A stretch of DNA of 64,000 bases from DASVVT01 sp036386415 (GCA_036386415.1 DASVVT010000094.1:1-64000); one strand, 5' to 3'. Counted from the stretch's first letter, positions 36,331 to 46,520 are shown. Made by a program: numbers and translations. Notes: generated by a model from the letters alone, not told the origin.

Positions 36331-37515
36331 ATGGCAAAAGAAGATTACTACCAGTTGCTCGGCATCAAGCGCGATGCCAAGCCTGAAGAGATCAAGAAGG
36401 CTTACCGCCGCCTCGCACGCAAATATCACCCGGACGTGAATCCGGGCGATAAGGCTTCGGAGGAGCGTTTCAAGCTGATCTCGGAGGCGCACGATGTGCT
36501 CTCCGATCCGAAGAAGCGCAAGGTCTACGACCGCTTCGGCCAGTATTCGGACAATCTGGCGGACGCGGCTGCGCGCGGCGCTACGGGCGGCGCTGGCGGC
36601 GCAGGCCGCAGCACGGGCGGCTTTGATTTCGAGGGCTTCGACTGGGGCAGCGCTTCGGGCGCGGGCGGCGCTGGCAGCAGCGGTGGCGGCTCAAGCTTCC
36701 GCGACATCTTCGCAGACCTGTTTGGCGGCGGGAGCGCGCGGGCAGAGCGTGAGCCTCCGCGCCCACAGCCCATACGCGGCGCAGATATAGAGATGCCCTT
36801 GGCGCTCTCTTTCGAGGAAGCGATTACGGGCATGACGACCAACATCACAGTCAACCGCTCGGAGCAATGCTCGCGATGCAACGGCGCGGGCGACACGGGT
36901 GGGCCAGTGGTGGTCTGCCCGACCTGTAAAGGCACGGGTCAGGTGCAGCGCGCCGGAGGCCGCCTGCGCTTCTCGCAGGAGTGCCCGGATTGCGGGGCCA
37001 CCGGTCGGCGACGCCAACCCTGCTCACTCTGCAAAGGCAAGGGCACGATGCCGAAGACTGAGACTGTCAAGGTGCGCATCCCTGCGGGCGTCGATACGGG
37101 GTCGCGCGTGCGTATTCCGGGCAAAGGTGAAGGCGGACGCTTGGGTGCGCCTGCGGGCGACCTCTACATCATCACGAACGTCGGGCGTCACAAGCACTTC
37201 ACGCGCAAGGGCGACAACATCTACGTGGTCGTGCCCGTGACCGTGCCGGAAGCGGCGCTCGGCGCGAAGATCGAAGTGCCGACCGTTGAGGGCAAGGCGC
37301 AACTGCGCATCCCGCCCGGCACACAATCAGGCCAGAAATTCCGGCTGCGCGAGCGCGGCGCGCCCTCTCTGCGCAACCCGCAGGCGCGCGGCGATCAGTT
37401 TGTCGAAGTGCAGGTCATGCTGCCCAAAGTTATTTCAGAAGAGACGAAAGACCTCCTGCGTCGCTACGCGCAGATGAACCCGGAGAACCCGCGCGTGGCG
37501 ATGGGATTGGAATAA
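36331..37515 (+). CDS. dnaJ: Co-chaperone DnaJ
   Basis: 394 aa from ATG 36331 (a GTG at 36328 is in frame). J domain with HPD in RKYHPDVNPGD, a G/A-rich linker, the four CxxCxGxG zinc repeats (CSRCNGAG, CPTCKGTG, CPDCGATG, CSLCKGKG) and both C-terminal beta domains (IPAGVDTGSRVRIPGKGEGG, GTQSGQKFRLRERGAPSLR). It stimulates DnaK ATPase and delivers substrates. Third gene hspR follows after a heptamer palindrome. Confidence 0.97.
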   Translation: MAKEDYYQLLGIKRDAKPEEIKKAYRRLARKYHPDVNPGDKASEERFKLISEAHDVLSDPKKRKVYDRFGQYSDNLADAAARGATGGAGGAGRSTGGFDFEGFDWGSASGAGGAGSSGGGSSFRDIFADLFGGGSARAEREPPRPQPIRGADIEMPLALSFEEAITGMTTNITVNRSEQCSRCNGAGDTGGPVVVCPTCKGTGQVQRAGGRLRFSQECPDCGATGRRRQPCSLCKGKGTMPKTETVKVRIPAGVDTGSRVRIPGKGEGGRLGAPAGDLYIITNVGRHKHFTRKGDNIYVVVPVTVPEAALGAKIEVPTVEGKAQLRIPPGTQSGQKFRLRERGAPSLRNPQARGDQFVEVQVMLPKVISEETKDLLRRYAQMNPENPRVAMGLE

Positions 37516-37650
37516 GTAGACAGTAGACAGTAGTCAGTAGTCAGTAGAAAAGAAAATCTGCTGCCATGACGTACTGGCTAAATACTAAAGCTCAAATGAC
37601 GACGCACTCAAAAACCTACTGTCTACTGACTACTGACTACTGACTACTTG
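37513..37650. repeat. CAGTAGN heptamer palindrome, copy 5
   Basis: AGTAGAC, AGTAGAC, AGTAGTC, AGTAGTC, AGTAG on the left; CTACTGT, CTACTGA, CTACTGA, CTACTGA, CTACTTG on the right. It touches the stop of dnaJ and ends 4 nt before the hspR ATG. Confidence 0.9.
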
Positions 37651-37653
37651 TTT

Positions 37654-38052
37654 ATGAAACGTAAGAGTCGCACATACACGATCAGCGCCGTGGCGGATCA
37701 GTACAGCATTCATCCGCAAACGCTGCGCCTTTACGAGCGCGAGGGTCTCTTGAAGCCTTCGCGTTCGGAAGGTAACACGCGGCTTTATACGGACAGCGAT
37801 CTGGAGCGCCTCGAAGTGATCCTCTCGCTGACGCGCGATCTCGGAGTGAATCTGGCCGGCGTGGAGATCATCCTCAACATGCGCGAGAAGATGGACGCCA
37901 TGCAGCGCGAGTTCGAGCGCTTCTTCCAGTACTTGCAAATGCACGCCGACGAGTTCGCGCAGTTCACAGAGGCTCCGCCACCCGAAGAAGGCGCGCTCGT
38001 TCCCGCCACACGCGCCGCCGTCCTGCGCCGCCGCTTGATTACCCGAAGCTGA
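37654..38052 (+). CDS. hspR: MerR-family heat-shock repressor HspR
   Basis: 132 aa. N-terminal MerR winged helix (TYTISAVADQYSIHPQTLRL, YEREGLLKPSR, NTRLYTDSDLERLEVILSLT), then the dimerisation helix. The order dnaK-dnaJ-hspR matches actinobacterial hspR operons. HspR usually binds HAIR elements and needs DnaK as co-repressor; a matching site overlaps the dnaK promoter. Confidence 0.9.
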   Translation: MKRKSRTYTISAVADQYSIHPQTLRLYEREGLLKPSRSEGNTRLYTDSDLERLEVILSLTRDLGVNLAGVEIILNMREKMDAMQREFERFFQYLQMHADEFAQFTEAPPPEEGALVPATRAAVLRRRLITRS

Positions 38053-38057
38053 AAGCA

Positions 38058-38115
38058 GTTTTGAGTTTTCAGTTTTCAGAAGATGGGTTTTCACTGAAAA
38101 CTGAAAACTCAAAAC
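38058..38115. repeat. GTTTTCA heptamer palindrome
   Basis: A perfect 22-bp inverted repeat (38058-38079 and 38094-38115) built from GTTTTGA/GTTTTCA and CTGAAAA/CTCAAAA heptamers. Directly after hspR. Confidence 0.9.
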
Positions 38116-38403
38116 CATTTCTACTGGTCACTTGCCACTGCCTTTACATCTCTCCGCGCACGATGCTAAAGTGCGCTCTCCGAAGAGGCGCTGCTGTGGT
38201 CGGCTTCTCTCAAGCAGCGGTTTCAGTCAAAGGATTCCTGATCGTCATCGGTCGCGCCTCGTCCCTGCTGTGTAATTAAGAAGATCAAGACGATTTTCTT
38301 CGAGCGTCTCGCTCACCATCCCTACATGCGTGTCCTGCTCTTCGCGAGCCTTGCGCGTGCACGGGATGCAACCTCGCTATCTGACTTTGGAGAGCAATCC
38401 GGC

Positions 38404-41400
38404 ATGAAAAGCTATGCTGCGGCATCGCGCCGTCCCTCGGCAGCCCCCTGCGCCTTCATGATTTTGCTGGCGCTCTCTTTCCTGCTCTGCACAACCCTTC
38501 GCGCGCACGCACAGGATTTGGACGATGTGACGATCAGCGGCCAGGTGAGGGATCAGAATGGCGCGATCGTGCCCGGCGCGACGGTGACTGCGCTATTGAT
38601 CGCGACAGGCGGCGAGCGCTCCGTCGAGACAGACACGGGAGGACGCTATCGGATCATCGAGTTGAGCCCCGGCATCTACACTGTGCGAGTCTCATTCCAG
38701 GGGTTTGCGACGGAAGAGAAGACGGAGCTGGCGACGTTTGCGGGCGATAATGTCCGGCTTGATATCACGCTGCGCCCGGCTGAAGTGACGGCTGAGCAGG
38801 TCGTCGTGAGCGAAGCCGAAACGCCCGCCGTCGATACGACGCGCACGGTCGTAGGCGGCACGGTGACGACTGAAGAGGTGGAATCGCTGCCCAACGTCTC
38901 GCGCGACCCGCTCGATCTGATCTTCACGCTGGGCGGCGTCACGGAGGAGCCGCTCTCGACGCGCGATCTGGCTGAAGACCGCAACACGAGTCCGAATGGT
39001 ACGCCGGAAGAGGCCGGATCGTTCGCGCTCTCGGGCGGCCCCGCCTACTCGAATAACATCACGATTGACGGTCTGGATAATAACGATGATCGAGCCGCGC
39101 GCGAGCGCTTTCAACCTTCGGTCGAAGCGGTCGAAGAGGTGCAGGTCATCACGAACCAGTTCTCCGCCGAGTACGGCAGGGCTTCGGGCGGTCGCATCAA
39201 CATCCGCACGCGCGCCGGGTCAAGCCGCTATCGCGGACGCCTCTTCTATTTTTTCAGAGACGAATCCCTCGACGCCAATACGTTCAACAACAACGCGCGC
39301 GGCCTGGGCCGCCTTCCGCTGCAACAGCACAACCCGGGCTTCACCCTGGGCGGCCCGCTCCGCTTGCCCAGGCAACTGTTCGGGCCTCTCAGCTACGACG
39401 GGCGCAAACGCACCTTCTTCTTCGTCGCCTACGAATACAACACGACGCTCGACACGGCGCTGATTGATACGCTCGTGCCCGTCACACAGAACCCTCGTTT
39501 CCCGCTTCCCATGCCTTCGACGTTCGTCGGAGAGCGCACGGAGGATGCGCCGGGTGTGGCGGATGAGGATCAAGTAAGGGTCGCGCCCTTCATCTCGACG
39601 GTCAGCACGCCCATCAAGAATCACATTTTTACGGCGCGCGTCGATCACATTTTTACGGACGTGCACAACGGCACGTTTTCGTACCAGATGGGACGCTTGA
39701 AGAATCTGCGCCAGTTCGGCGGAGGCTTTCGCCTGGCAGAAGCCCTACAGGGGAGAACGCGCAACTCTGACGCCATCTCCTACTCGGACAACTGGGTCTT
39801 CTCGCCGCGCGCGGTCAACCAGATGCGCATTCAATACTCGCGCCTCGCGCCCGCCATTGAAGCGCAGGGCGGCGCCGGGCCGGTCGTGCTGATTAACATC
39901 AACGATACGCTTTTGAGTAGCGATCCAGCCGAGCGCTCGGGCACGCTCGTGGCCGGTTCTTCGACCACCGGCGGCTCAGATCGCCGCGAGGACCGCTGGC
40001 AGGTGCAGGACGCCTTCTCTTACATCATCGGCGCGCACTCCCTGAAAGTCGGCGGCGATTATCAGAAGATACGCTCGACCTTCATAGACCTCTCGGACAT
40101 TACGGGAACCTTCAATTTCCGTAGCGTGCACGACTTTCTCAATAACGCGCCCTCTCGCTTCCGCCAGAATTTTCAAGCCGAGTCCACGCAGAACAATACC
40201 TACGTCGGTCTCTTCGTGCAGGACGAGTGGCGCTTGCTTTCGAACCTCGTCCTCAGCTACGGCCTGCGCTACGAGAGAGAATCGATCATCCGCGACCTTA
40301 ATAACTTCGGCCCGCGCTTTGCGCTCGCCTATGATCCGTTTAAATCAGGCAAGACCGTGATCCGCGTCGGCGCTGGCCTCTTCTACAACCGCGCGCTCCT
40401 GAGAACCATAGACGACTTCACGCTCGGCAAACAGCAGCTCTTTTTCGACACGAGCGCGATAGCTGAAAAGGGCGTCCTCTGCCGGAACTTACATGAGGAC
40501 TGTCCCATGCTCGCCAGCAGCCTGGCCTTCCCCAAAGCGCTGACAGCAGGTTCGCCGCTCGTCAAGCAGTTCGGCCTTCTGGACACGAACTTCTCGCGAC
40601 GACTTTCGCCCGACCTGCGCATCCCTGAAAGCTACCAGGCCAACCTCGGTTTCGAGCGTGAGATTGGTGGTGGGTTCGTCTTTGAGGCGAACTACACCTT
40701 CAATCGCGGCATACACCTGTGGCGAGAGTTCAACGCCAACGCCCCCCGTTTGCCGAAGGGGTTCAAGGACTTTGCGGAATACCTGCTCTCGCGCGACTTC
40801 GAGAATCAAGTGAACGGGGGAGTCCGTCCAATTTACAACGCCTCTGGCGCTGGCGACCGTGTTCGTTTCACACTTGCGCCGTTCAATGAGGTCGTAGACC
40901 CTAATGGCCCGTGCGGTGCTTCCTTCAATCCGACCAATCCTGACGTTGGGGGATGCGTTGACGAGGCTGGCGTAGCCATCACGCTCATCAATCTCAACAG
41001 CTTCTCTTCTGGAACTCCGGTTGATGTGGCGCTCGCGGCTTTGAATGATCTGCGTCCAGACCCGTCGCTCACGGAAGTCGAACAGCTCGCCTCCATCGGC
41101 AACAGCTTCTATCATGGCCTGACGCTTGAACTCAGACGCCGCTTCCACCGCAGCAAAAGCGGGCTGGGTTTCTCTTTTCGCGCCGCCTACACCTTCTCGC
41201 GTCTGACCGATGACGGCATCGTCAACACGTCGGACGCGCTGCGCGTCGCAGACTTTCGGGCTGAGCGCTCGCGCAGCCTTCTTGACCGTCGTCATCGCTT
41301 CGTCTTCTCGGGGACGCTCGATACGCCGCGCTATCTGGGCAGTCTGCGCTTCTCGCCCATCGTGCGCGTCGCTTCGGGCGCACCCTTCAACATCTCACTC

Positions 41401-41835
41401 GGCGGCGTGGATCGCAATCTGGACGACGTGAGCAATGACCGTCCTATCTTCACGGGCGATGCGAGCCTGCTGCGCGCGCGCCGCCCGGGCGACCCGCTCA
41501 ATCAAGCGGTGCTCCAGTTCTTCGGGTTGCCGACCATCGGCAGAACCGGAAACATGGCGCGCAACTCCGGCTCCGGCCTCGGCTTCTTCCTCTTCGACAT
41601 CAACATCACGAGAGAATTCCGGCTCACGGAGCGTACGCGCCTGCGCCCCACCATCGAGATCAACAACGTGCTCAACAAGACCGTCTTCAGCTTCGGCACG
41701 GAGTTCATAGACTTCAGAGCCTTCGGCGCGGCAGCGACGCCCGCTCAACAACAGGCTTTCCTGGACTCCTTCCTTTTGACGACGCGCACCCTGCGCCCGC
41801 GCACGATCCGCGTCGGAATCCGTTTCGATTTTTAG
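38404..41835 (+). CDS. Oar-like TonB-dependent outer-membrane receptor
   Basis: 1143 aa from the ATG at 38404 (GGAGAG upstream; an earlier ATG at 38326 gives a less likely extension). Signal peptide with FMILLALSFLLCTTLRAHAQ. Residues about 30-130 form a carboxypeptidase-regulatory-like beta domain (ISGQVRDQNGAIVPGATVTA, YTVRVSFQGFATEE). A TonB plug follows (IDGLDNNDDRAARERFQPSV, VITNQFSAEYGRASGGRIN) and then a 22-strand barrel ending IRVGIRFDF, with the final aromatic. Oar-type receptors in Acidobacteriota probably import polymer fragments or bind surface ligands. The substrate cannot be told. Confidence 0.92.
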   Translation: MKSYAAASRRPSAAPCAFMILLALSFLLCTTLRAHAQDLDDVTISGQVRDQNGAIVPGATVTALLIATGGERSVETDTGGRYRIIELSPGIYTVRVSFQGFATEEKTELATFAGDNVRLDITLRPAEVTAEQVVVSEAETPAVDTTRTVVGGTVTTEEVESLPNVSRDPLDLIFTLGGVTEEPLSTRDLAEDRNTSPNGTPEEAGSFALSGGPAYSNNITIDGLDNNDDRAARERFQPSVEAVEEVQVITNQFSAEYGRASGGRINIRTRAGSSRYRGRLFYFFRDESLDANTFNNNARGLGRLPLQQHNPGFTLGGPLRLPRQLFGPLSYDGRKRTFFFVAYEYNTTLDTALIDTLVPVTQNPRFPLPMPSTFVGERTEDAPGVADEDQVRVAPFISTVSTPIKNHIFTARVDHIFTDVHNGTFSYQMGRLKNLRQFGGGFRLAEALQGRTRNSDAISYSDNWVFSPRAVNQMRIQYSRLAPAIEAQGGAGPVVLININDTLLSSDPAERSGTLVAGSSTTGGSDRREDRWQVQDAFSYIIGAHSLKVGGDYQKIRSTFIDLSDITGTFNFRSVHDFLNNAPSRFRQNFQAESTQNNTYVGLFVQDEWRLLSNLVLSYGLRYERESIIRDLNNFGPRFALAYDPFKSGKTVIRVGAGLFYNRALLRTIDDFTLGKQQLFFDTSAIAEKGVLCRNLHEDCPMLASSLAFPKALTAGSPLVKQFGLLDTNFSRRLSPDLRIPESYQANLGFEREIGGGFVFEANYTFNRGIHLWREFNANAPRLPKGFKDFAEYLLSRDFENQVNGGVRPIYNASGAGDRVRFTLAPFNEVVDPNGPCGASFNPTNPDVGGCVDEAGVAITLINLNSFSSGTPVDVALAALNDLRPDPSLTEVEQLASIGNSFYHGLTLELRRRFHRSKSGLGFSFRAAYTFSRLTDDGIVNTSDALRVADFRAERSRSLLDRRHRFVFSGTLDTPRYLGSLRFSPIVRVASGAPFNISLGGVDRNLDDVSNDRPIFTGDASLLRARRPGDPLNQAVLQFFGLPTIGRTGNMARNSGSGLGFFLFDINITREFRLTERTRLRPTIEINNVLNKTVFSFGTEFIDFRAFGAAATPAQQQAFLDSFLLTTRTLRPRTIRVGIRFDF

Positions 41836-41867
41836 AGCGGAAGCTGATTGGCAGGTACGTAAAGAAT

Positions 41868-41922
41868 TTAAACGCAAAGAACGCGAAGAAGAATAATCTC
41901 CTTCGCGTCCTTTGCGTTTAAA
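41868..41922. repeat. AACGCAAAG nonamer palindrome
   Basis: 22-nt arms with one mismatch (41868-41889 and 41901-41922), containing AACGCAAAG and AACGCGAAG. Lies 30 nt after the TonB receptor stop. Confidence 0.8.
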
Positions 41923-42087
41923 TGTTTTCGCCTACAGGATAAGACGGGCATGGGATGTGGTAACAATCTGCCTGCCTGTCTCCATTCTCGACTTATCCCG
42001 CTCCACAAGGCGCTTATGTGCCAGCAGAGCGCGTTGACAGCGTGCGCGGGAACGATGTATGCGCCGCTTCATCCAGTGAGTCATGAT

Positions 42088-42774
42088 TTATTGAGACCTC
42101 CGCGAGATGACCTGAAACGTGTCTAGAAAGGCTTCGATCACGCGCGGGTCGAACTGTTTTCCTTCGTGCTGGCGCAGTTCCCGTGCCGCCTCTTCGTGTG
42201 TGAGCGGCTTGCGGTAGGGTCTGTCTGAGACCATCGCATCATAGGTGTCTGCGACCTGCACGATGCGCGCCATGAGCGGGATGTCGAGCCCCCCGAGCTG
42301 GTGCGGGTAGCCCTTGCCGTCCCAGCGCTCGTGATGATGCTGCGTGCGTATGCGAAGCTCTGCGGGCAGGTTGTAGTAAGAGGCCAACAGCGCGCCGAAG
42401 CTCGGATGCTTGTGGAGGATGAAGCTTTCGGTGCGCGTCGGCTTGCGCGGTCGATTTAAGACGACTTCAGGCACCAGTATTTTGCCCACGTCGTGTAGCA
42501 CGGCGGTGTAGGCGAGCTGACGGAGTCGGGCGTCATTGAAGCCGAAGGCCTGGCCTGTGGCGCGCGCGAATCTGGCGACGCGCACGCTGTGCTGGTAAGT
42601 AGAGGGACGCATCAAACGCAAGCGTTTGACCAGCGCCTCCGTGCCGTCCGCTTTGCAGAGGTGGCCGATTGATTTCAAGCGCTTCAGCATACGCTGCAAA
42701 TAGTTTGCCCAGCTTCCGTTGACCAACCGTATGGTCGCAGCGTTAGCCGCCTCCAGCGCCATTTCATTATACAT
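42088..42774 (-). CDS. HD-GYP domain c-di-GMP phosphodiesterase-like protein
   Basis: 228 aa, ATG with AAGGAG. N-terminal helices then HD-GYP: HSVRVARFARATG, VLHDVGKILVPE (HD), HKHPSFGALLAS, RTQHHHERWDGKGYPHQLGG (GYP) and ARIVQVADTYDAMVSDRPYR. All metal ligands are visible. It is a free-standing enzyme without receiver or sensor domain, so activity would depend on partners or levels. Probably cleaves cyclic di-GMP or a related dinucleotide. Confidence 0.9.
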   Translation of the reverse strand: MYNEMALEAANAATIRLVNGSWANYLQRMLKRLKSIGHLCKADGTEALVKRLRLMRPSTYQHSVRVARFARATGQAFGFNDARLRQLAYTAVLHDVGKILVPEVVLNRPRKPTRTESFILHKHPSFGALLASYYNLPAELRIRTQHHHERWDGKGYPHQLGGLDIPLMARIVQVADTYDAMVSDRPYRKPLTHEEAARELRQHEGKQFDPRVIEAFLDTFQVISRRSQ

Positions 42775-43253
42775 AGGCCGCTCCTTGTTCGGATCAGAAC
42801 CAGGGGGTCGGGGGTTTTTTGATTGCTTTACTGAAGAGCCTCACGCCGCCTGCGCCGTACCACTAATTGTGAGACTGCCTGCCAACATCCAGTGCATATC
42901 GTGTGCCATATTTCTTACTATTTAAGGAATCAGCAGGTGCTATTTTGACGTAGCATAAGCGGGCACAACCGACTATTTCAGACACGGCGGCTAAGGGTCG
43001 ATAAAATTAAGATTGCCCCGCGTCGCTTAAGAGCTTACTTGAGGTCGAGTGGAGAAAGTCTCGTGGCAGAGGGTTTGTACGCTTACGCACACGGTCGGGG
43101 AGACTCGTCGCTTCCTTATACGAAATGGTGTCGAAGAAGTCTGAAAGGACACATGATGTCCGAGCGTGGAGACCGTTTGTGATAAACTCAAACTCCTCCC
43201 ATCGGCAGGTGTAGGAATCCGCCGACGGGTGGAGCTTTTCGGGAACCTGGCTG
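42775..43253. promoter_or_regulatory. 480-nt gap with a leader hairpin before the DUF4388 gene
   Basis: No gene is supported. A stem with one mismatch, CTCC..CCATCGGC facing GCCGACGGGTGGAG, spans about 43193-43234 and is followed by CTTTTC, so it may attenuate or end transcription 20 nt before the start at 43254. The rest shows nothing recognisable. Confidence 0.35.
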
Positions 43254-43961
43254 ATGAGCGACGCGCAAACGCCAAAAGAATATCAGGGAGATGTCGAGAC
43301 GGCGCTGCTCGATGCCGAGCTGTTCGTCAAATATAGAGCGATTGAGCGCGCCATGGGGACGCTCCAGACCGCGCTCGAACGTCGCCCGCGCTCCATCCCT
43401 TTGCGCGAGCGCCTGCGCGAGATTGCCACTTCGCACAAGCTTCACGAAGAGGCCGCGCGGCAGTGCCTGGCGCTCGCCAGCCTCTACATCGAGCGCGAGG
43501 ATTTCGAGACGGCGCACGAACGCCTTCTCGAAGCCAAGCATCTTGACCCGCGCATCAACATCGCCACCGGGCTTGAAGCGATCCGCCGCGCGCGCCGACC
43601 CGATCTACCTTCCGGCGAGACTGTAGCGATAAAACGCGATGTGCCGACGCTCTCCGGCGATCTTTCCGCCATCACCATCTTTGACGCTATACAGGTATTA
43701 GAGAACGCGCGCCTGACGGGTGCTCTCGTGATTACGAATGACGCTCGAACGGGGCGCATCCTCTTCAACGAAGGGCGCATCGTCGGGGCCGAGAGCGGCG
43801 AGGGCAGAGGCGTAGAGGCTTTCCGCCAGATCGTCGAAGTGACGGGCGGCAGCTTCGAGTTTGAAAGGGCTGAGAAGGAGTTCCCAGTCACCATACACGC
43901 CGCCAGCAACACCAACCTCATCCTCGATTCTTTGCGCCAACTGGACGAAGAAAATAAGTAA
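43254..43961 (+). CDS. TPR-like protein with PATAN (DUF4388) domain
   Basis: 235 aa. N-terminal half: two to three TPR-like helical hairpins (ETALLDAELFVKYRAIERAM, EAARQCLALASLYIEREDFE). C-terminal half from about residue 125: DUF4388/PATAN (LSGDLSAITIFDAIQVLENA, RLTGALVITNDARTGRILFN, EGRIVGAESGEGRGVEAF). PATAN domains are adaptors in two-component and motility signalling in gliding bacteria and cyanobacteria. Cytoplasmic. Ends at a heptamer palindrome. Confidence 0.85.
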   Translation: MSDAQTPKEYQGDVETALLDAELFVKYRAIERAMGTLQTALERRPRSIPLRERLREIATSHKLHEEAARQCLALASLYIEREDFETAHERLLEAKHLDPRINIATGLEAIRRARRPDLPSGETVAIKRDVPTLSGDLSAITIFDAIQVLENARLTGALVITNDARTGRILFNEGRIVGAESGEGRGVEAFRQIVEVTGGSFEFERAEKEFPVTIHAASNTNLILDSLRQLDEENK

Positions 43962-44110
43962 AAGTAGACAGTAGACAGTAGTCAGGAGCCAGTAGAAATA
44001 CAGAGTGGCACTCCTTCGTTCTCTATCTACGATGTAGAGAATAGCGCACACACAAGAGCGCCGGATTTTCTTTTCTACTGGCTCCTGACTACTGACTACT
44101 GTCTACTTTT
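43962..44110. repeat. CAGTAGN heptamer palindrome, copy 6
   Basis: AAAGTAGACAGTAGACAGTAG on the left faces CTACTGACTACTGTCTACTTT on the right, with CTACTGGCTCCTGA and CTATCTACGATGTAGAG in the loop. Fills the gap between two convergent genes. Confidence 0.88.
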
Positions 44111-44111
44111 T

Positions 44112-44921
44112 TCAGTCAATCAGGACTCGGGTATTGAGCGCTTCGGCGCGTTCGAGCGCGGTCAAGAGGCGTAGGAATTGGGCGTAATTGCGGCTGCGCG
44201 CGTGCAGGCGCTCCTGTTCTGACGTGGTGAGATCGTTGCGCAGCGTCAAGTCCAGAAAGTCGTAGTAATCGGCCAGCGCCGCAAAGGGCAGCTCGCGCGT
44301 GTAGGTGGTGCGCTCGGAATCGTCTGAGCGGAACCCTGCGAGCATGTCGAAGAGATTGTCCGTCGTGACGTGCGCTGCTTCGCGCGTGAACTTGATCGGG
44401 ATGCGCAGCTCGAAAAAGCGTAAGCCTTGCGGAGTCGTCACGCGGCGCAGCTCTTTGGTGGCTTCACCGTCGAAGGGCGATTCCGGGTCTATGAGGATGC
44501 GTAGCAGGCGCGGCTGATCCTCTTCGTCCAGTGTATCGAGCGCGAGTTGCACGCGGTCGGCCATGAACTTTTCAAACTGCGCCTCAATCGGATACGTGAT
44601 GCGCCCCAGGCAGCCGACCGATTCCCCTTCGCCCGCCGTCTCGCGCGGCAGGCAGGCGGGACAGGCCGCGCAAAGGGTCGTCTCGGCCTGCATGCGCTCG
44701 ACCTCAGGGCGCGCATCTTCGACAAAACGCAGCTTGTCTTCGGTCGGCACGGCGCGCTCGCCCGTCGTGACGCGCGTGTGTATGTTGCTCAAACGTCCCC
44801 ACGCGCGCAGGTGCTTCTCCTCGTAGCGTGCGCGCAATGGACATGAATATTCGACGGCAAACTCTAAAGACAATCTCTTCCCCTTGCGCCGCATCGGCAA
44901 TTCTGACAGTTGACTCTGCAT
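44112..44921 (-). CDS. Hypothetical protein with CxxCxxC cluster
   Basis: 269 aa. A central TLCAACPACLP..SVGCLGRI cluster suggests an iron-sulfur or zinc site. Before it is a region with RYEEKHLRAWGRLSNIHTRV, after it a segment of alternating strands (QPRLLRILIDPESPFDGEAT, LRFFELRIPIKFTREAA) and a C-terminal helical domain. No signal peptide, no known family recognised. Convergent with the DUF4388 gene, divergent from the P450 gene. Confidence 0.75.
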   Translation of the reverse strand: MQSQLSELPMRRKGKRLSLEFAVEYSCPLRARYEEKHLRAWGRLSNIHTRVTTGERAVPTEDKLRFVEDARPEVERMQAETTLCAACPACLPRETAGEGESVGCLGRITYPIEAQFEKFMADRVQLALDTLDEEDQPRLLRILIDPESPFDGEATKELRRVTTPQGLRFFELRIPIKFTREAAHVTTDNLFDMLAGFRSDDSERTTYTRELPFAALADYYDFLDLTLRNDLTTSEQERLHARSRNYAQFLRLLTALERAEALNTRVLID

Positions 44922-45179
44922 TCAATAAAATCACTAACACATGAACGGAGGATGGAGCAAGTGAGCGACTGTCTTATTCGTGGATTCCATATTCTTCTTC
45001 GACTCTCAAGGCCAGCCCCGCGTCTTACACCGTAGCGCTTGTGCTCTTCTGGTTGATCGGGTTCAAGAATGAATTGACCCGGCCATTCTATCCAGGCTTG
45101 CTCAATGACTGAGTGGGGCTGTACAACCAGTACATCTACATGGCTTTTCAGCTTTCGCGCCGTCGAACAGGAGTAAGAA

Positions 45180-46520
45180 GTGTCAATCACACGTCCCCCT
45201 GGCCCGAAACGTAACCTGCTCATCGGCAACCTCATCGCCTTTCGCGGTGCCGCCTTGGACTTTCTGCAACGCCTCGCGCGCGACTACGGAGACATCTCCT
45301 ATTTCAAGACGGGCCCGCAGGAGGTTTTCTTCCTCAACCATCCCGATTACGTCAAGGACGTGCTGGTCACACACCACCAGAATTTCATCAAGGGACGCGC
45401 GCTGCAAAGAGCCAAGCGCCTGCTTGGGCTTGGGTTGCTGACGAGCGAGGGCGATTTTCATCGTCGTCAGCGCCGTCTCGCGCAGCCAGCCTTTCATCGC
45501 CAGCGTGTCGCAGCCTACGGAAGCATCATGACGGACTTCGGCGCGCGCACGCGCGAGCGCTGGCAGGACGGCGAGACGCTCGACATCTCGCACGAGATGA
45601 TGCGCCTCACATTAGCCATCGTCGGCAAGACGCTCTTCGACGCGGACGTAGAAGATGAGGCGCAGGAGATCGGCCAGGCGCTCACGGACGTAATGAATCT
45701 CTTTGACGTGCTGCTGCTACCGTTCTCAGAGTATCTGGATAAGCTGCCGCTGCCGCAGACGCGCCGCTTCCAGAGGGCGCGCGCCCGGCTGGATGCGACC
45801 ATCTACAGGATGATCGAGGAGAGACGCCGCAGCCGTCTTGATCGTGGCGACCTGCTCTCGATGCTGTTGTTGGCTCAGGACGAAGAAGGCCACACGGGAC
45901 AGATGACAGACGAGCAGGTGCGCGATGAGGCGTTGACCATCTTCCTCGCCGGTCACGAGACGACCGCCAACGCCCTGACCTGGACATGGTATCTGCTCTC
46001 GCAGCACACGGAAGTCGAGACGCGTCTGCACGAGGAGATCGACGCCGTCGTCGGCTCACGCCTGCCAACGGTCGATGATGTGCCCCGTCTCAGATACACG
46101 GAGATGGTGCTCGCTGAATCCATGCGCCTCTACCCGCCCGCCTGGGCTATCGGGCGGCTGGCGGTCAACGATTACGAGGTCGGCGGATACGTCGTGCCAG
46201 CCCGCTCGCTCGTCCTGCTGAGCCAGTACGTGATGCACCGCGACGCGCGCTACTATCCCGACCCGGAGCGCTTCGACCCGGAGCGCTGGACACCGTCGGC
46301 GCGCGAATCGAGGCCGCAGTACGCCTACTTCCCGTTCGGGGGCGGCCCACGCCGCTGCATCGGCGAAGGCTTCGCCTGGATGGAGGGCATCCTCCTGATC
46401 GCTACGCTGGCACAGCGCTGGCGTCTACGGCTCGTTCCAGATCACGCGGTGGAACTTCACCCCGTCATCACGCTGCGGCCTAAGCACGGGATGCGAATGA
46501 CTGTCAGCACGAGACTGTAG
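45180..46520 (+). CDS. Cytochrome P450
   Basis: 446 aa, GTG start with AGGAGTAAG. I-helix AGHETTANALTWTWY, ExxR, and heme-binding loop FPFGGGPRRCIGEGFAWMEG (Cys393). Length and sequence pattern match soluble bacterial P450s of the CYP102/CYP110/CYP197-like group. It monooxygenates a hydrophobic substrate using electrons from a ferredoxin and reductase, neither of which lies in the window. Confidence 0.94.
   Translation: MSITRPPGPKRNLLIGNLIAFRGAALDFLQRLARDYGDISYFKTGPQEVFFLNHPDYVKDVLVTHHQNFIKGRALQRAKRLLGLGLLTSEGDFHRRQRRLAQPAFHRQRVAAYGSIMTDFGARTRERWQDGETLDISHEMMRLTLAIVGKTLFDADVEDEAQEIGQALTDVMNLFDVLLLPFSEYLDKLPLPQTRRFQRARARLDATIYRMIEERRRSRLDRGDLLSMLLLAQDEEGHTGQMTDEQVRDEALTIFLAGHETTANALTWTWYLLSQHTEVETRLHEEIDAVVGSRLPTVDDVPRLRYTEMVLAESMRLYPPAWAIGRLAVNDYEVGGYVVPARSLVLLSQYVMHRDARYYPDPERFDPERWTPSARESRPQYAYFPFGGGPRRCIGEGFAWMEGILLIATLAQRWRLRLVPDHAVELHPVITLRPKHGMRMTVSTRL

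Noticed and set aside
44922..45179. Coding remnant (a weak frame on the minus strand, 44864-45235)
   Set aside because: It overlaps two real gene starts, and no family pattern or intact motif was seen; left as intergenic.
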